A stretch of 64,000 nucleotides of DNA from Cohnella panacarvi Gsoil 349 (GTDB lineage: Bacteria; Bacillota; Bacilli; Paenibacillales; Paenibacillaceae). The notes under the pieces were generated by a model that made no database searches, had not been told where the DNA came from, and saw nothing but the letters and a program-made list of their open reading frames with translations. The position numbers and the translations under genes were made by a program. Position 1 is the first letter of the stretch, and every line of letters begins with the position of its first letter. This document shows, in pieces, positions 62,830-64,000 of the stretch. The stretch lies in the NCBI RefSeq assembly GCF_000515335.1, contig NZ_KI911563.1:2235604-2299603 (forward strand). The letters run 5' to 3'.

Positions 62830-63993
62830 TTACTCCGCGCATCGATCCAAATAACCGACGACTTTCGTCTCCGCTTCTCGAATGAACCTAAGCTGCTCGC
62901 AAAGTTCATCCAGAATCGCCGGTTTTCTGGCAATGCCCAGCTTTAGCGACAGATTGGCGGCGATATCCCACCTCATGGCGGAAGCTTCCAACTCTTCGTT
63001 TAACTCCGCGCACACGTCCCCGGGAATCGATATTAAAGCGCTTGCTTCTTGTATGAACGCTTGGAATCTCTTCCTCTGCCTGCTGAGCCCCTTCATCGAC
63101 CGGTTGTAATAGGTGCGGAACCGATACACCTCAAGCTCGTCGAAGACGATCTCTTTCTTGTCCAGGAGGCTTTGCCGGAAAGCTTCAAGCCGTTCCAGGC
63201 CGCACACCCGTCCGTGTACGGGCTGCAACCCCTTCATCCGCAGACTGCTCTGGCGGATAATCGCCCGGATTCGTTCCTCTGTCACCCGAAACTCTTCTCC
63301 GACTTCAAGCTCCATCCACAGGTTTCTCACCGGACGGCTGAACGGACCCGTAATCGGATTGTTCTGCAGGCAGAGTGCCGAACGAGCTTGCATGATTTCC
63401 TCCATCGGCAAGGTTCCGTCGAAATCGCTGCTGGACAACTTGTATTTGTCGAACAGCTCGTAAATTTGATTCTCTTCGTCGTAGCCGGTAAGGACGACCG
63501 CATGAATGCCGTGTTCCCGCTTGAACGCCCGATGGTAGCTCACGCCGTGCAAATCCACGACGGCAATGACGGGTCGACCGGCATCCAGCAGCTCTTTGGT
63601 TCTCCTATAAGCGATTGCCGGATCATCTTGGATCAGCAGCCGGATCTGAAGACGATCCTTGTATTCCGGAAGCAATCCCGGCTTGTTCTGTTCAAGGTAG
63701 ATCGCCGTAGGAGGCAAATAAGCGAATTCCATCGAGGAGTTCAGCTCTTCCTCGGTAAATTCTACGGAGGTGGAATACCTGCCCAGGAAGTTGATCCCGA
63801 TGTACTCGGTTTGTTCGTCGTACATAAAGCAGAGATAATCCGCCAGCACGAGCTCCGGGTTCAGCCCCATATGCTTGGCGACGGCACCGTAAGCATTGGC
63901 GAAGCAATCTCCGACATGCGGGACGAAATAACGCGGGACGTCCGGAATCGAGCGTTTGGACTTCGCGGCTCCGACCTCGTACGGGGCGCTCAT
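62830..63993 (-). CDS. BtrH-like acyltransferase (possibly incomplete at the window edge)
   Basis: A protein of 387 residues in view, related to the N-terminal domain of butirosin BtrH. A papain-like triad is visible: C30 in HVGDCFANAYGAVAKHMG, H164 in HGIHAVVLTGYD and D182 in YELFDKY. BtrH moves an acyl group from a carrier protein to an amine. A helical tail (about 240-387) follows. The ATG at 63993 has no ribosome binding site within the window, so the true start may lie further upstream. First gene of the operon in view. Confidence 0.8.
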   Translation of the reverse strand: MSAPYEVGAAKSKRSIPDVPRYFVPHVGDCFANAYGAVAKHMGLNPELVLADYLCFMYDEQTEYIGINFLGRYSTSVEFTEEELNSSMEFAYLPPTAIYLEQNKPGLLPEYKDRLQIRLLIQDDPAIAYRRTKELLDAGRPVIAVVDLHGVSYHRAFKREHGIHAVVLTGYDEENQIYELFDKYKLSSSDFDGTLPMEEIMQARSALCLQNNPITGPFSRPVRNLWMELEVGEEFRVTEERIRAIIRQSSLRMKGLQPVHGRVCGLERLEAFRQSLLDKKEIVFDELEVYRFRTYYNRSMKGLSRQRKRFQAFIQEASALISIPGDVCAELNEELEASAMRWDIAANLSLKLGIARKPAILDELCEQLRFIREAETKVVGYLDRCAE

Positions 63994-64000
63994 AGGATGG

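Overview
The window looks like a chromosomal piece of a spore-forming, moderately GC-rich member of the Bacillota, most likely Paenibacillaceae (Paenibacillus/Cohnella type). This is inferred from the sporulation protease homologue YyaC, the bacillithiol pair bshB2-yojF, a T-box leader on proS, a class I preQ1 riboswitch, Fur-box-like sites and strong AGGAGG-type ribosome binding sites. I saw no rRNA or tRNA gene, no transposase and no phage gene.

Layout. 1-5640: a response regulator / histidine kinase / ABC transporter operon (minus strand), flanked on both sides by a related repeat block. 6348-10740: an orphan lipoprotein binding protein followed by three paralogous secreted proteins in a visibly duplicated, mosaic region. 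10775-18272: housekeeping and membrane genes (RNase H, methyltransferase, MFS and anion transporters, TraX-like protein, M50 protease, ZIP transporter). 18752-27119: a GH65 enzyme, a MurG-type transferase, proS with its T-box leader, lipoate ligase and a MATE exporter. 27221-32065: a small coupled operon (79-aa protein, 26-aa micro-ORF, DUF2306 protein, oxidoreductase) beside a large LAL-type LuxR regulator. 32481-34958: NAD salvage (pncB, a 5'-truncated nicotinamidase remnant, a Nudix/NrtR-like protein). 35147-38540: a ferric iron ABC transporter behind two Fur-box-like sites. 38802-39898: two AT-rich orphan genes. 40167-41409: preQ1 riboswitch, queF and a queuosine-precursor transporter. 41452-42626: an eleven-copy 51-bp tandem array and a secreted Hcp-like protein. 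42739-51221: assorted enzymes and regulators, then bshB2-yojF and yyaC.

The most interesting part is 51603-63993: ten tightly packed, mostly overlapping minus-strand genes running out of the window. They encode a BtrH-like acyltransferase, an AMP-forming ligase, an NTP_transf_5 nucleotidyltransferase, a glycosyltransferase-like protein, a thymidylate-kinase-like kinase, a sulfotransferase, an APS kinase, an 886-aa alpha/beta-hydrolase with a GxCxG nucleophile elbow, a type III PLP decarboxylase and a preATP-grasp ligase. The BtrH/BtrK/BtrJ-like trio recalls carrier-protein-based acyl side chain synthesis in butirosin. Here it is joined to a sulfation pair (APS kinase plus sulfotransferase), which suggests an uncharacterised pathway for a small sulfated or acylated metabolite.

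The intergenic regions are unusually rich in short palindromes spaced about 50-63 bp apart (1-330, 5740-6130, 15590-15780, 18460-18660, 21290-21420, 32240-32430, 51240-51450), and in true tandem repeats (41-bp at 1-115, 51-bp at 41452-42000, 54-bp near 50405-50495). These structures are not explained by the genes.
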